The notes below the pieces were generated by a model that saw only the letters and a list, made by a program, of their open reading frames with translations, was not told the DNA's origin and did no database searches. From an uncultured Oscillospiraceae bacterium (GTDB lineage: Bacteria > Bacillota > Clostridia > Oscillospirales > Ruminococcaceae), in assembly GCA_910578755.1 (NCBI GenBank), contig CAJTSZ010000060.1, forward strand, positions 1 to 13,655: a DNA stretch of 13,655 bases, written 5' to 3'. This document shows, piece by piece, positions 1 through 5,923 of the stretch. Position numbers and translations under genes: made by a program. Within the stretch, counting starts at the first letter, position 1, and every line of letters starts with the position of its first letter.

Positions 1-7
1 ATTAGAT

Positions 8-31
8 ACCTCCTTTTCTGCCTTTATTATA
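8..31 (-). promoter_or_regulatory. Promoter and ribosome binding site of a gene beyond the left edge
   Basis: Read on the minus strand, AAAAGGAGGT (17 to 8) is a strong ribosome binding site. The start codon would fall at or just beyond position 1, so the coding region is outside the window. A TATAAT box lies at 31-26, with AGGACA (4/6 match to TTGACA) 17 bp upstream at 54-49. This predicts a very short leader of about 20 nt. The gene would be transcribed divergently from the CPBP protease gene. Its product is unknown. Confidence 0.6.
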
Positions 32-51
32 AAACTTATCCTTAAACTTGT

Positions 52-80
52 CCTCTCTATTTTTGCACAAAAAAGAGAGG
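52..80. repeat. Inverted repeat overlapping the -35 of the leftward promoter
   Basis: Arms CCTCTCT (52-58) and AGAGAGG (74-80) are exactly complementary. After one unpaired A, a further five T-A pairs (60-64 with 69-73) leave the loop GCAC. There is no adjoining T-run in the direction that would make it a terminator for a visible gene. It overlaps the -35 box of the leftward promoter, so a repressor site is possible. This is inference from position only. Confidence 0.4.
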
Positions 81-226
81 CGCTATTCACTGTTGGGGAC
101 CAATGGGCGATGTGGGCGGGCAGAAAGGAAGGGCAATGGGATGTGTTTGTGAACTGGTTGAGTATTAAAAACAATCCCAGCAGCGGCAGCCCCTTTCGGT
201 ATTTAAAAAACTTAATTCTACAATAA

Positions 227-255
227 TAGACAATCTTTATGAAGAATGGTATACT
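227..255 (+). promoter_or_regulatory. Probable sigma-A promoter of the CPBP gene
   Basis: TAGACA (227-232) and TATACT (250-255) are separated by 17 bp, close to the housekeeping consensus. This predicts transcription starting near 262 and a leader of about 70 nt before the ATG at 334. The leader contains a small hairpin, CGCCT/AGGCG, at 264-276. The stretch from 81 to 226 holds no gene or structure I can support. Confidence 0.55.
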
Positions 256-333
256 TAATACATCGCCTGCCAGGCGGATGAGCCATAGGAAAGGCTGCTT
301 TACAGGCTTTAAAAATAAAGGAGGGTGCGTATT

Positions 334-1293
334 ATGGAATATTATGAAAATGAAAATATGCCTCAGCTGGGGGACTGCCGCCAGGGACGGGAGCAAAGAA
401 AATATATTAGGAAGGATTTTTCCCGCATTGGCTGGGGGCTGTTGGCCATGCTCCTTGGTTCCCAAACCTTGGGCGCTGTCCTGGTGGCGGTGCCTGCTTA
501 TTTTTGGCCTGCGTTTGGCCAAAGCCACTGGTTTACCTGGTGTATGCTGCTGGTGCCTTTGTATGTTGTAGGGCTGCCGTTGTTTTTGCTGGTAACCCGC
601 AAGCTGCCTGCGCAGCCAGCACAGCAGCAATACCGCATTTCCCCCAAAACATGGCTGATGCTGCTGGTGGTTTGTTTTGGGGCCATGTATTTTTTCAATT
701 ATATCTCTGTAATGTGCAACGCGTTCTTTTCCTTCTTAAAGGGCAGCAGTGTGGAAAACCCATTGGACAGTATGAGCAACCTGCCGGTTTTTTGGACGAT
801 TGTATTTGTAGGTATTGTAGGCCCCATTATGGAGGAGCTGGTATTCCGTGGGCTGGTTATTGCAAAGCTGCGCCACTATGGCGAGGGGGCCTGTGTGTTT
901 ACCTCTGCCCTTACATTCGCCCTGTTTCACGGCAACCTGTCCCAAATGCTGTACGCCTTTGCTTTGGGGGCCATTTTTGCCTTTATTACTGTAAAAACAG
1001 GCCGTTTGCGGTACAGCATGGCCCTGCATATTAGTGTTAATGTTATGGGCATGGTGGTGGTGCCCAATTTGGTGGAATTTAGCGACATAACTGCAATGGC
1101 TATTATTCTGCTTATTTTTGCCGCCATAGGCTTTGGCTTTTTTTGGCTTATGGACCGCCGTAGGGAAATCCGTTTTGCACCAGGCCAGGTGCCAATGCTT
1201 CCTGGCCCAGTGGAGCTTATTTTGGGAAACCCAGGCATGATATGCTATACCTTATTCTGCGCCATTCTTGTTTTGGCCATCATTTTAGTTTAA
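334..1293 (+). CDS. CPBP family intramembrane metalloprotease
   Basis: A 319-aa multi-pass membrane protein of the CPBP (CAAX protease/Abi, Rce1-like) family. The family motifs are present in order: EELVFRG with Glu167-Glu168 and Arg172, FALFH with His199, and HISVN with His232 and Asn236. These are the residues that bind metal and activate water in Rce1-like proteases. Several hydrophobic segments surround them, including two at the N terminus (about residues 35-85) and one at the extreme C terminus. I chose the ATG at 334 over an in-frame GTG at 325 because AAAGGAGGG (318-325) lies 8 nt upstream of the ATG and overlaps the GTG. Bacterial members are linked to bacteriocin immunity or processing of membrane peptides. 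No bacteriocin precursor is visible nearby, so the substrate is unknown. The gene appears monocistronic, with its own promoter and a hairpin after the stop. Confidence 0.9.
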   Translation: MEYYENENMPQLGDCRQGREQRKYIRKDFSRIGWGLLAMLLGSQTLGAVLVAVPAYFWPAFGQSHWFTWCMLLVPLYVVGLPLFLLVTRKLPAQPAQQQYRISPKTWLMLLVVCFGAMYFFNYISVMCNAFFSFLKGSSVENPLDSMSNLPVFWTIVFVGIVGPIMEELVFRGLVIAKLRHYGEGACVFTSALTFALFHGNLSQMLYAFALGAIFAFITVKTGRLRYSMALHISVNVMGMVVVPNLVEFSDITAMAIILLIFAAIGFGFFWLMDRRREIRFAPGQVPMLPGPVELILGNPGMICYTLFCAILVLAIILV

Positions 1294-1309
1294 TCATTCA
1301 CGGAATGGG

Positions 1310-1345
1310 CCCCTAAAAGAAGCAAGGGATTGCTTCTTTTAGGGG
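1310..1345 (+). terminator. Hairpin terminator after the CPBP gene
   Basis: The arms 1310-1324 and 1331-1345 form a perfect 15-bp stem (CCCCTAAAAGAAGCA with its complement) around a 6-nt loop, 16 nt after the stop codon. The T-run is inside the 3' arm and the following bases (GGCTTCTGC) are not T-rich, so it is an atypical intrinsic terminator. Its position between two co-oriented units with separate promoters supports the role. Confidence 0.6.
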
Positions 1346-1381
1346 GCTTCTGCATAGGCTGGGGAATGTGAGAAAAAACTA

Positions 1382-1410
1382 TTGTATTATTCGGCTTCCA
1401 GTGGTAAAAT
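1382..1410 (+). promoter_or_regulatory. Probable promoter of the tetR gene
   Basis: TTGTAT (1382-1387) and TAAAAT (1405-1410) are 17 bp apart. The predicted start, near 1417, lies inside the 34-bp repeat at 1406-1439, the position expected for an autorepressor site. Confidence 0.5.
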
Positions 1411-1439
1411 AAATATAAATTTTAAAATTTGTTTTTATT
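1406..1439 (+). promoter_or_regulatory. Candidate TetR operator, copy 1
   Basis: A 34-bp A/T-rich sequence whose reverse complement recurs at 2143-2176 with 31 of 34 positions identical. The only differences are in the central five bases. Its core AAATTTTAAAATTT (1417-1430) is a perfect 14-bp palindrome. It begins at the -10 box of the tetR promoter and ends 17 bp before the tetR start codon. An operator role is inferred from duplication, symmetry and position. Confidence 0.55.
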
Positions 1440-1455
1440 ATATTGAGGTGATACT

Positions 1456-2076
1456 GTGCCAAAGGTGGCTTATTCAAAAGAGGATAGGGAGCGCCTCCGA
1501 GAGACCCTTGTTGCCGTTGGCCTTGAACTAATGGCAAAACAAGGCATACAGCAGACAACCGTAGAGCAAATATATAAAAAAGTTGGTATTTCACGGACGT
1601 TTTTCTATTCCTTTTTCTCCACAAAGGAGGATTTGGTGGTGGAAACCCTCTATTTGCAGCAGCCTAAAATTATTGCCCACGTCCAAGCCCTTATGGCCAA
1701 CCCTGATTTAAGCTGGCGCGATGCGGTGGAGCAGTTTCTCCACGCCTGCTGTTATGGAGAAAAAAATGGAATTGCTGTACTGACCATTGAGGAGCAGCAG
1801 CTTATTTTCCGGCGCCTTTCCAAAGAAAGCTACCAGATGTTCCGCCAAAAGCAGCGCCGCCTTTTTGGAGAAATTTTAGAAAGCTTTGGAATCCAAGCCA
1901 ACGAGGAAAGGGTGAACCTATTTACAAATTTAAGCCTGACAGCTATGGTCATGCGCAGGGCAATCCCCCACACACTTCCCTTTTTTGTCCCGGAAGCCGC
2001 GGACGAAGCAGTTGAATTTCAAATCAATGCCATTGTGGACGCCTTGGAAAAGTTAAAAACAACCCCTGCACCTTAA
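1456..2076 (+). CDS. TetR/AcrR family transcriptional regulator
   Basis: A 206-aa protein, the usual size for TetR repressors. The N-terminal DNA-binding domain (about residues 8-55) includes a helix-turn-helix reading TTVEQIYKKVGISRTFFYSF followed by STKEDLV, the typical end of this domain. The rest is a helical ligand-binding and dimerisation domain of no recognisable subfamily. The start is the GTG at 1456, preceded by TTGAGGTGAT at good spacing. The gene is bounded upstream by the CPBP terminator and downstream by its own terminator at 2087-2136, so it is transcribed alone. Matching 34-bp sequences lie at its own promoter and at the promoter of the next operon, which suggests autoregulation and repression of the DUF1266 operon. 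The ligand cannot be predicted. Confidence 0.92.
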   Translation: MPKVAYSKEDRERLRETLVAVGLELMAKQGIQQTTVEQIYKKVGISRTFFYSFFSTKEDLVVETLYLQQPKIIAHVQALMANPDLSWRDAVEQFLHACCYGEKNGIAVLTIEEQQLIFRRLSKESYQMFRQKQRRLFGEILESFGIQANEERVNLFTNLSLTAMVMRRAIPHTLPFFVPEAADEAVEFQINAIVDALEKLKTTPAP

Positions 2077-2086
2077 ATGGCAGCAA

Positions 2087-2136
2087 ATTCGCCCGAATAT
2101 TGTGTTTTGGCGTTATATTCAGGCGGATTTTATTTT
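2087..2136 (+). terminator. Intrinsic terminator after tetR
   Basis: The arm at 2087-2100 pairs with 2115-2128 over 14 positions with one mismatch and one G-U pair, around a 14-nt loop. It is followed directly by TTTATTTT. It lies 11 nt after the tetR stop codon. The -35 element of the next promoter starts within its T-rich tail. Confidence 0.75.
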
Positions 2137-2162
2137 ACATAAAATAAAAACAAATTTATATA
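2134..2162 (+). promoter_or_regulatory. Probable promoter of the 2281-4132 operon
   Basis: TTTACA (2134-2139) and TATATA (2157-2162) are 17 bp apart. The -10 box and most of the spacer lie inside the second 34-bp repeat (2143-2176). The predicted start near 2169 gives a leader of about 110 nt, in which I see no clear structure. Confidence 0.45.
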
Positions 2163-2176
2163 TTTATATTTATTTT
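2143..2176 (-). promoter_or_regulatory. Candidate TetR operator, copy 2
   Basis: This is the inverted second copy of the 34-bp sequence at 1406-1439, sharing the outer 15 bases AATAAAAACAAATTT and the outer 14 bases TTTATATTTATTTT. Only three of the central five bases differ. It covers the -10 region of the promoter for the downstream three-gene operon, where a bound repressor would block RNA polymerase. A role in TetR binding is inferred. Confidence 0.55.
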
Positions 2177-2280
2177 GGGTAAGGGAGAACACACAACAAA
2201 GGTTTACTTTATTTATGACGCTGCGGGTATTTCCTGTTCAGCTTCATATAAAACAATGAACATTTAGGAGTGAAAAGATT

Positions 2281-2766
2281 ATGGGGTTTTTTAGTAAGTT
2301 ATTTAAGGGGCCGGAAATTGATATGGAAAAAAGCCGCGCCAATGCAAAAAAAATGCGCGTTTTGTTTAACCAGGTTGTAGAGAACGGGGACAATTACCGG
2401 CTGATTTTTGGCTATACCGAAGATGTAAGCCGTTTTAATTATGGGTTTGTTCATGGAAGCAAAACAAAAATTGGGAATTTAATTGTGGGCTGGAACGAGG
2501 CCGCCCAAACCATTGTAGTTGTCCCCACTGTGCCGGACCTTTCCGGCTGCGGCGACCCAACCTGCTACCGCCGCAGCGAAATATTAAAGGCTTACCGCAA
2601 TAAGTACCCTACGGATGCTTTTATTATTTACCCGGATAAAAAGGGGTACATTGGCATCAATGCCTACGACTGGCTGGAGGATGAAAAGCTGTATGTTTAT
2701 GTATCCCAGGAGGAGGAATTGGCCGCCTTTACCAGCTTTTTTATGAACCAGTTTGCAACAAAGTAA
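2281..2766 (+). CDS. Hypothetical protein, first gene of the DUF1266 operon
   Basis: A 161-aa protein that I do not recognise. It starts MGFFSKLFKGPE, a short amphipathic N terminus that could touch the membrane; there is no signal peptide or transmembrane segment. The body alternates beta-rich stretches (YRLIFGYTED, GNLIVGWNEAAQTIVVVPT) with a CGDPTC motif near residue 96 and a Tyr/Lys-rich section, then an acidic segment QEEEL close to the end. The predicted fold is compact, soluble and alpha/beta. The ATG follows AGGAG (2267-2271) with a 9-nt spacer. The next gene starts 6 nt after its stop, and the third overlaps the second, so the three are likely co-transcribed. Function unknown. Confidence 0.8.
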   Translation: MGFFSKLFKGPEIDMEKSRANAKKMRVLFNQVVENGDNYRLIFGYTEDVSRFNYGFVHGSKTKIGNLIVGWNEAAQTIVVVPTVPDLSGCGDPTCYRRSEILKAYRNKYPTDAFIIYPDKKGYIGINAYDWLEDEKLYVYVSQEEELAAFTSFFMNQFATK

Positions 2767-2772
2767 GGTAAA

Positions 2773-2964
2773 ATGTTTTTTGAGGAAATTGGAGATTTTT
2801 TGTGTTTTTTTGTGGTTCTTGTGGCTGTATTTCTATTTTCCAACCTGTGGTTTTATTTTGTAGAGGCCATGGTGGGGCGTGTAAAAAAATTCCTGAACCG
2901 CTGTAAAAAAGCTCCAGCATGGCACCCACTTCCAAAAGAGAAGGAGGAAAGAAAAAATGATTGA
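2773..2964 (+). CDS. Small single-pass membrane protein, DUF1266 operon
   Basis: A 63-aa protein with one hydrophobic helix at about residues 9-32 (FLCFFVVLVAVFLFSNLWFYFV), then a basic tail (RVKKFLNRCKK) and a charged C terminus. By the positive-inside rule the tail would be cytoplasmic. It begins 6 nt after the preceding stop, with AAGGTAAA as a modest ribosome binding site. Its last 8 bases overlap the start of the DUF1266 gene, whose ribosome binding site (AAGGAGGAAA, 2941-2950) lies inside this gene. The overlap suggests translational coupling. I do not recognise the family. That it is a real gene is inferred from spacing, overlap and the clear membrane helix. Confidence 0.65.
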   Translation: MFFEEIGDFLCFFVVLVAVFLFSNLWFYFVEAMVGRVKKFLNRCKKAPAWHPLPKEKEERKND

Positions 2965-4132
2965 TATTGATGAAATTAGAAAGCGGGCCCAGCAGGCAAG
3001 CCAGCAAACGGTTAGTTCCGTAAAAGAAACAATGGAAAAAAATGAGGAGCGAATCAGCAAGATGGAGGCCCCCTGCGCGAAAAAAAGCACGCCACCTTCC
3101 CCTGGGGAAGAAGAACAAATCAACGCCAACGCGCAGCGCCAAGTGGAAATCCTTGGCCAAATATTCAGCGCCGATACTATGGCGCAAATGGCCGCCAATG
3201 AAAAGCAAATGCAGGAAATGATAAGTAATCAGGTTGCCCAGGCGGCATTGACTACAGAAAACCTAATGGAGCAGCTGCTTGGAGAAGATATGGGCGTTCT
3301 TGCGGCGGCCTTGGAGACCCTAAGTATGGAGGATGCCAGCTGTGAAGAGGAGCCTTATTTCACCCAGGAACTGGAAGAAGGCCTTTACACAGTTTTGGAG
3401 GAAACCATGGCCCGCATTGCGTCCCTGCCGGAGCCGGAACCCGTTCCCTACCAAAAGGCGGATGACAAATGGGAGCAGTTTGGTATTTTCTTGTCTGGAA
3501 TAGTATCCAACCTGAACGGCCATAGCCTGTGGGGAATGGATGTTGAGGAACATATTCCTGTAATGGAACAGCAGGTTATTTCCATTGTCCGCCGTTCCTG
3601 GGGAATTGACGGCCGCAGTGATTTGCTGGATATGCTTCGCTATTTAACCCAGGAAGGCTACATTTTGCGGTACCAGCTTTACAGTGAGGCGGCTTCACCA
3701 CAGGAACTAATGGATGAAACCATGGACGAGGAGGACTGTGAGGCGGCCGCCCGGGTATGGAGATTTGCTCAACGCTATAAAAGCCAATATGCCCCAGGCT
3801 TTATGGCAGGCTGGGACCTGGGGCGGGCAGCCATGCTCACCCGCTGGGGGTGCTATTTAGGCTGGCTTACTGAAGGTGAGGCCCGCGGCATCCTTTGGGA
3901 TTTATCCCAAAAGGCGGTTGGGGAAATCCATAGCTGGCGGGAATTTGCCCAGTCCTACGTTTTTGGCGGCTTAATGTGGAAATTACTGTGCGGCGACAGC
4001 TCCGCTGAAAGCTACCTGGGTTATGTTGCCAACGCCGCTGCCAACTTGTTGGCCGGTAAAAAGGAAGAAGAGGGTGGCCAGTGGCGCCATTGCCCTTGGC
4101 CAGCACAAAGAAAGCTGGGCTTTACATTATAA
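2957..4132 (+). CDS. DUF1266 domain-containing protein
   Basis: A 391-aa protein. Residues 1-130 are charged and probably coiled, rich in Gln, Glu and Met, with a Pro-rich break near residue 45. The C-terminal part (about residues 170-375) resembles DUF1266. It has SWGIDGRSDLLDMLRYL near residue 213, then AGWDLGRAAMLTRWGCYLGW near residue 285, then EGEARGILWDL and SWREFAQSYVFGG near residue 325. The Trp-Gly-Ile, Asp-x-x-Arg and Ser-Trp positions are those I associate with this domain. DUF1266 has no known biochemical function. The protein has no signal peptide and is probably cytoplasmic, perhaps acting with the small membrane protein encoded just upstream. The extreme C terminus (GQWRHCPWPAQRKLGFTL) follows a Gly/Glu-rich linker and looks unlike the rest, so it may be a neutral extension. 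Confidence 0.8.
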   Translation: MIDIDEIRKRAQQASQQTVSSVKETMEKNEERISKMEAPCAKKSTPPSPGEEEQINANAQRQVEILGQIFSADTMAQMAANEKQMQEMISNQVAQAALTTENLMEQLLGEDMGVLAAALETLSMEDASCEEEPYFTQELEEGLYTVLEETMARIASLPEPEPVPYQKADDKWEQFGIFLSGIVSNLNGHSLWGMDVEEHIPVMEQQVISIVRRSWGIDGRSDLLDMLRYLTQEGYILRYQLYSEAASPQELMDETMDEEDCEAAARVWRFAQRYKSQYAPGFMAGWDLGRAAMLTRWGCYLGWLTEGEARGILWDLSQKAVGEIHSWREFAQSYVFGGLMWKLLCGDSSAESYLGYVANAAANLLAGKKEEEGGQWRHCPWPAQRKLGFTL

Positions 4133-4285
4133 AGCTTTTAAATGGGAACTACGAAAGGGAAAACCCGCTTTATTGTATTTTAAAACCCCAGCATAGGGAA
4201 ACCATCACACACAAAACTTTAAATACAGCAAATAGCAAAAATATTTTTCACCTTTTAAAATAAAAAAATGGGAGGGCTTTATAGT

Positions 4286-4323
4286 CCAAAGGGGCGGCAG
4301 TTCAAATACTGCCGCCCCTTTGG
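4286..4323. terminator. Hairpin between convergent genes, probable terminator
   Basis: Arms 4286-4301 and 4308-4323 form a perfect 16-bp GC-rich stem (CCAAAGGGGCGGCAGT and complement) with loop TCAAAT. It lies between the plus-strand DUF1266 operon and the minus-strand flavodoxin gene, so it could end both transcripts. Neither side has a strong T-run. The gap 4133-4285 is A/T-rich; I see no gene in it that I would defend. Confidence 0.6.
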
Positions 4324-4373
4324 CTTAATCATTAAAATTAAATAAATTGCCAACTTGTGAAAACCTTACACTG

Positions 4374-4931
4374 CTAAATAGACTTTCCTAATTCCTCTGC
4401 GTCATTAAGCTGCCCTGCTTTACTTAAAATGGCTCCGGCATCCATATTGCCACCCGCATACACAATGCCTATATTCTTCCAGCCCAAGTGAGAGGTCAAG
4501 CCATCATAAAAAGCCCTAACAGGGGCAAAATTACTTTCTGTGTCACCTTCCGCAGCCATAAGTAAAATGCAATCCTTTTTGGGATTTTCATAGTTGGGGT
4601 TCATTTCTGCTACGGCAAAAAGACGGTCAAAAGCGCATTTTAACTGGCCACTGATCCCCCAGTAATACATGGGGGAAGCCAGTACCACAATATCGGCTTG
4701 CATATATGCCGGATAGATTTTTGTCATATCATCTTTTTGAACGCAAGGATATTCTTTATCTTTTCCGCCATTACAGCAGCCTAAACAGCCGTGGATATTC
4801 ATTTTTTGCAAATCAAAGCAAGTTACCTTGTGCCCGACTGCTTCCGCTCCTTTTGTGAAGCTTTTAATCAGCTCTTTTGTGTTCCCGTTGCTGCGGGGGC
4901 TTCCGTTTAAAATACATATTTTTTTGCTCAT
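4374..4931 (-). CDS. Flavodoxin-like NAD(P)H-dependent FMN oxidoreductase
   Basis: A 185-aa flavodoxin-fold protein. The FMN phosphate-binding loop GSPRSNGNT is at residues 10-18. A Cys-rich insert follows, with Cys49, Cys52, Cys53 and Cys63 in the context CLGCCN...YPC, as in the iron-sulfur-flavoprotein-like branch of this family. The second flavin contact is SPMYYWGISGQLKCAFDR near residue 90. The start is the ATG at 4931, with GGAGGT (4946-4941) 9 nt upstream; a longer reading to 5000 lacks a ribosome binding site. It is divergent from an HxlR-family gene, a common pairing in Firmicutes in which the regulator responds to electrophile or oxidative stress and controls the reductase. The natural substrate (quinone, azo, nitro or disulfide compound) cannot be told from sequence. 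Confidence 0.88.
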   Translation of the reverse strand: MSKKICILNGSPRSNGNTKELIKSFTKGAEAVGHKVTCFDLQKMNIHGCLGCCNGGKDKEYPCVQKDDMTKIYPAYMQADIVVLASPMYYWGISGQLKCAFDRLFAVAEMNPNYENPKKDCILLMAAEGDTESNFAPVRAFYDGLTSHLGWKNIGIVYAGGNMDAGAILSKAGQLNDAEELGKSI

Positions 4932-4954
4932 ATACTGTACACCTCCAAAGATTA

Positions 4955-4970
4955 TGCTATAATTATAGCA
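4955..4970. promoter_or_regulatory. Perfect palindrome carrying divergent extended -10 elements
   Basis: TGCTATAATTATAGCA is its own reverse complement. On each strand it reads TGC-TATAAT, an extended -10 element. On the minus strand, transcription would start near 4955 and give a 24-nt leader for the oxidoreductase. On the plus strand it would start near 4970 and give a 70-nt leader for the HxlR gene. No good -35 box is visible on either side, which suits extended -10 promoters. It may also be the regulator's operator. Confidence 0.55.
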
Positions 4971-5039
4971 GCACATCCAGGTAAAATAAAGTACGCACAT
5001 TTATGTTAGATACTAACCAAAAAGAGAGTGTAAGTATAT

Positions 5040-5378
5040 ATGATTAAAGATTATATTGACAAATCTAATTTTGAGGATACGGGATTTAGCTACACATTAT
5101 CGCTGATTAGTGGAAAATACAAAATGGTAATCTTGTATTGCCTGATGGAGTTTAAAGTTGTTCGATACAATGAATTGAAACGCTACATAAAATCAATTTC
5201 ACATAAAACGCTTAGTAATTCGTTAAAGGAATTGGAAAAAGATAACCTGGTTATCCGCAAGGAATACCCTCAAATTCCTCCAAAAGTAGAATATAGTTTA
5301 TCTCCAAAGGGGCAGTCTCTTATGGAAATATTAGACCAATTATGTATATGGGGTGAAAAGTATAAAGGCCTCTCCTAA
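5040..5378 (+). CDS. HxlR family winged-helix transcriptional regulator
   Basis: A 112-aa protein of typical HxlR size. It has the family signature LSLISGKYKMVILYCLM (about residues 21-37), the recognition region RYNELKRYIKSISHKTLSNSLKELE (about 52-76), and the wing with YPQIPPKVEYSLSPKGQSL. Most redox-sensing members carry a Cys just before the first signature, in a CP context. Here that place reads DTGFSYTLSL, with no Cys. The remaining Cys residues are in ILYCLM and DQLCIWG. The start is the ATG at 5040; the ribosome binding site is weak (AGAGAGTGTAAG). The gene is divergent from the flavin oxidoreductase, which it probably controls together with itself. Confidence 0.9.
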   Translation: MIKDYIDKSNFEDTGFSYTLSLISGKYKMVILYCLMEFKVVRYNELKRYIKSISHKTLSNSLKELEKDNLVIRKEYPQIPPKVEYSLSPKGQSLMEILDQLCIWGEKYKGLS

Positions 5379-5830
5379 ATATCACATAGAAATGGAAGGG
5401 CTTCCATAGCAGCCGGCAGTTGAAATCCTGTTGGCCCTGCTGCGACGCTAAGGGAAAAGTTTTGTTTCAGCATATTGGATTTGGCAAAACGTAGGGGGGT
5501 AATTGTACATAGGCAGGGCTTACAGCTACACCAAGGCCCTACGGAAGTACCTACGCCAGGGTAAAAGCGCATCTGATGGCTCTGGAGGCTGATGCAAATA
5601 CCGCCGCTTAACTGAAAATATCAGCCCTATTCAGCCGGTTTGCAAAAATCTCTCGCTGACCGGCTTGCTTTGCTATACCCATTTTCATGTCGCAAGAATT
5701 ATGCTGACTTTTTTCGTTTTGGGGCTTGACACCTATTTGCAGGTTTGCCGAGCAGCATATCCCTGCAAAATCCTTTTGCGCTATATTTTAGTAGTACAGA
5801 CAATGGTTGGGGCGAACATAGAACAGAGAA
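5379..5830. other. Intergenic stretch with no supportable gene
   Basis: About 450 bases between hxlR and the EIIC promoter. A short open stretch at 5513-5611 (plus strand, 32 codons to TAA, no start) ends in ARVKAHLMALEADANTAA. Its residue composition looks protein-like and could be a gene 3' end left by deletion, but I cannot name it. A weak 7-bp inverted repeat, AGCCGGT/ACCGGCT, spans 5633-5665. The longer reading at 5665-5853 has no ribosome binding site or recognisable motif. Confidence 0.4.
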
Positions 5831-5859
5831 TTGCTTTCATCAGGGCGATATGATATAAT
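5831..5859 (+). promoter_or_regulatory. Strong promoter of the truncated EIIC gene
   Basis: TTGCTT (5831-5836) and TATAAT (5854-5859) are 17 bp apart, with TGA directly before the -10 box making an extended -10. The predicted start near 5866 gives a leader of about 58 nt. The promoter appears intact although the gene behind it is cut short. Confidence 0.65.
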
Positions 5860-5923
5860 CCTTTAGTGAAATATTATATGGTATTAAAGTTTGCATGTGA
5901 AATTCTATTAGGAGGGAAAGATT

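Noticed and set aside
504..1034. Long open frame on the plus strand overlapping the CPBP gene
   Set aside because: It lies wholly inside the protease gene in another frame, has no ribosome binding site and shows Cys/Trp-rich, non-protein-like composition.
4081..4263. 60-codon open frame after the DUF1266 gene
   Set aside because: It overlaps the end of the DUF1266 gene, has no ribosome binding site and no recognisable motif; the A/T-rich composition explains the opening.
5665..5853. 62-codon open frame upstream of the EIIC gene
   Set aside because: It has no ribosome binding site and no family resemblance, and it runs into the strong EIIC promoter.
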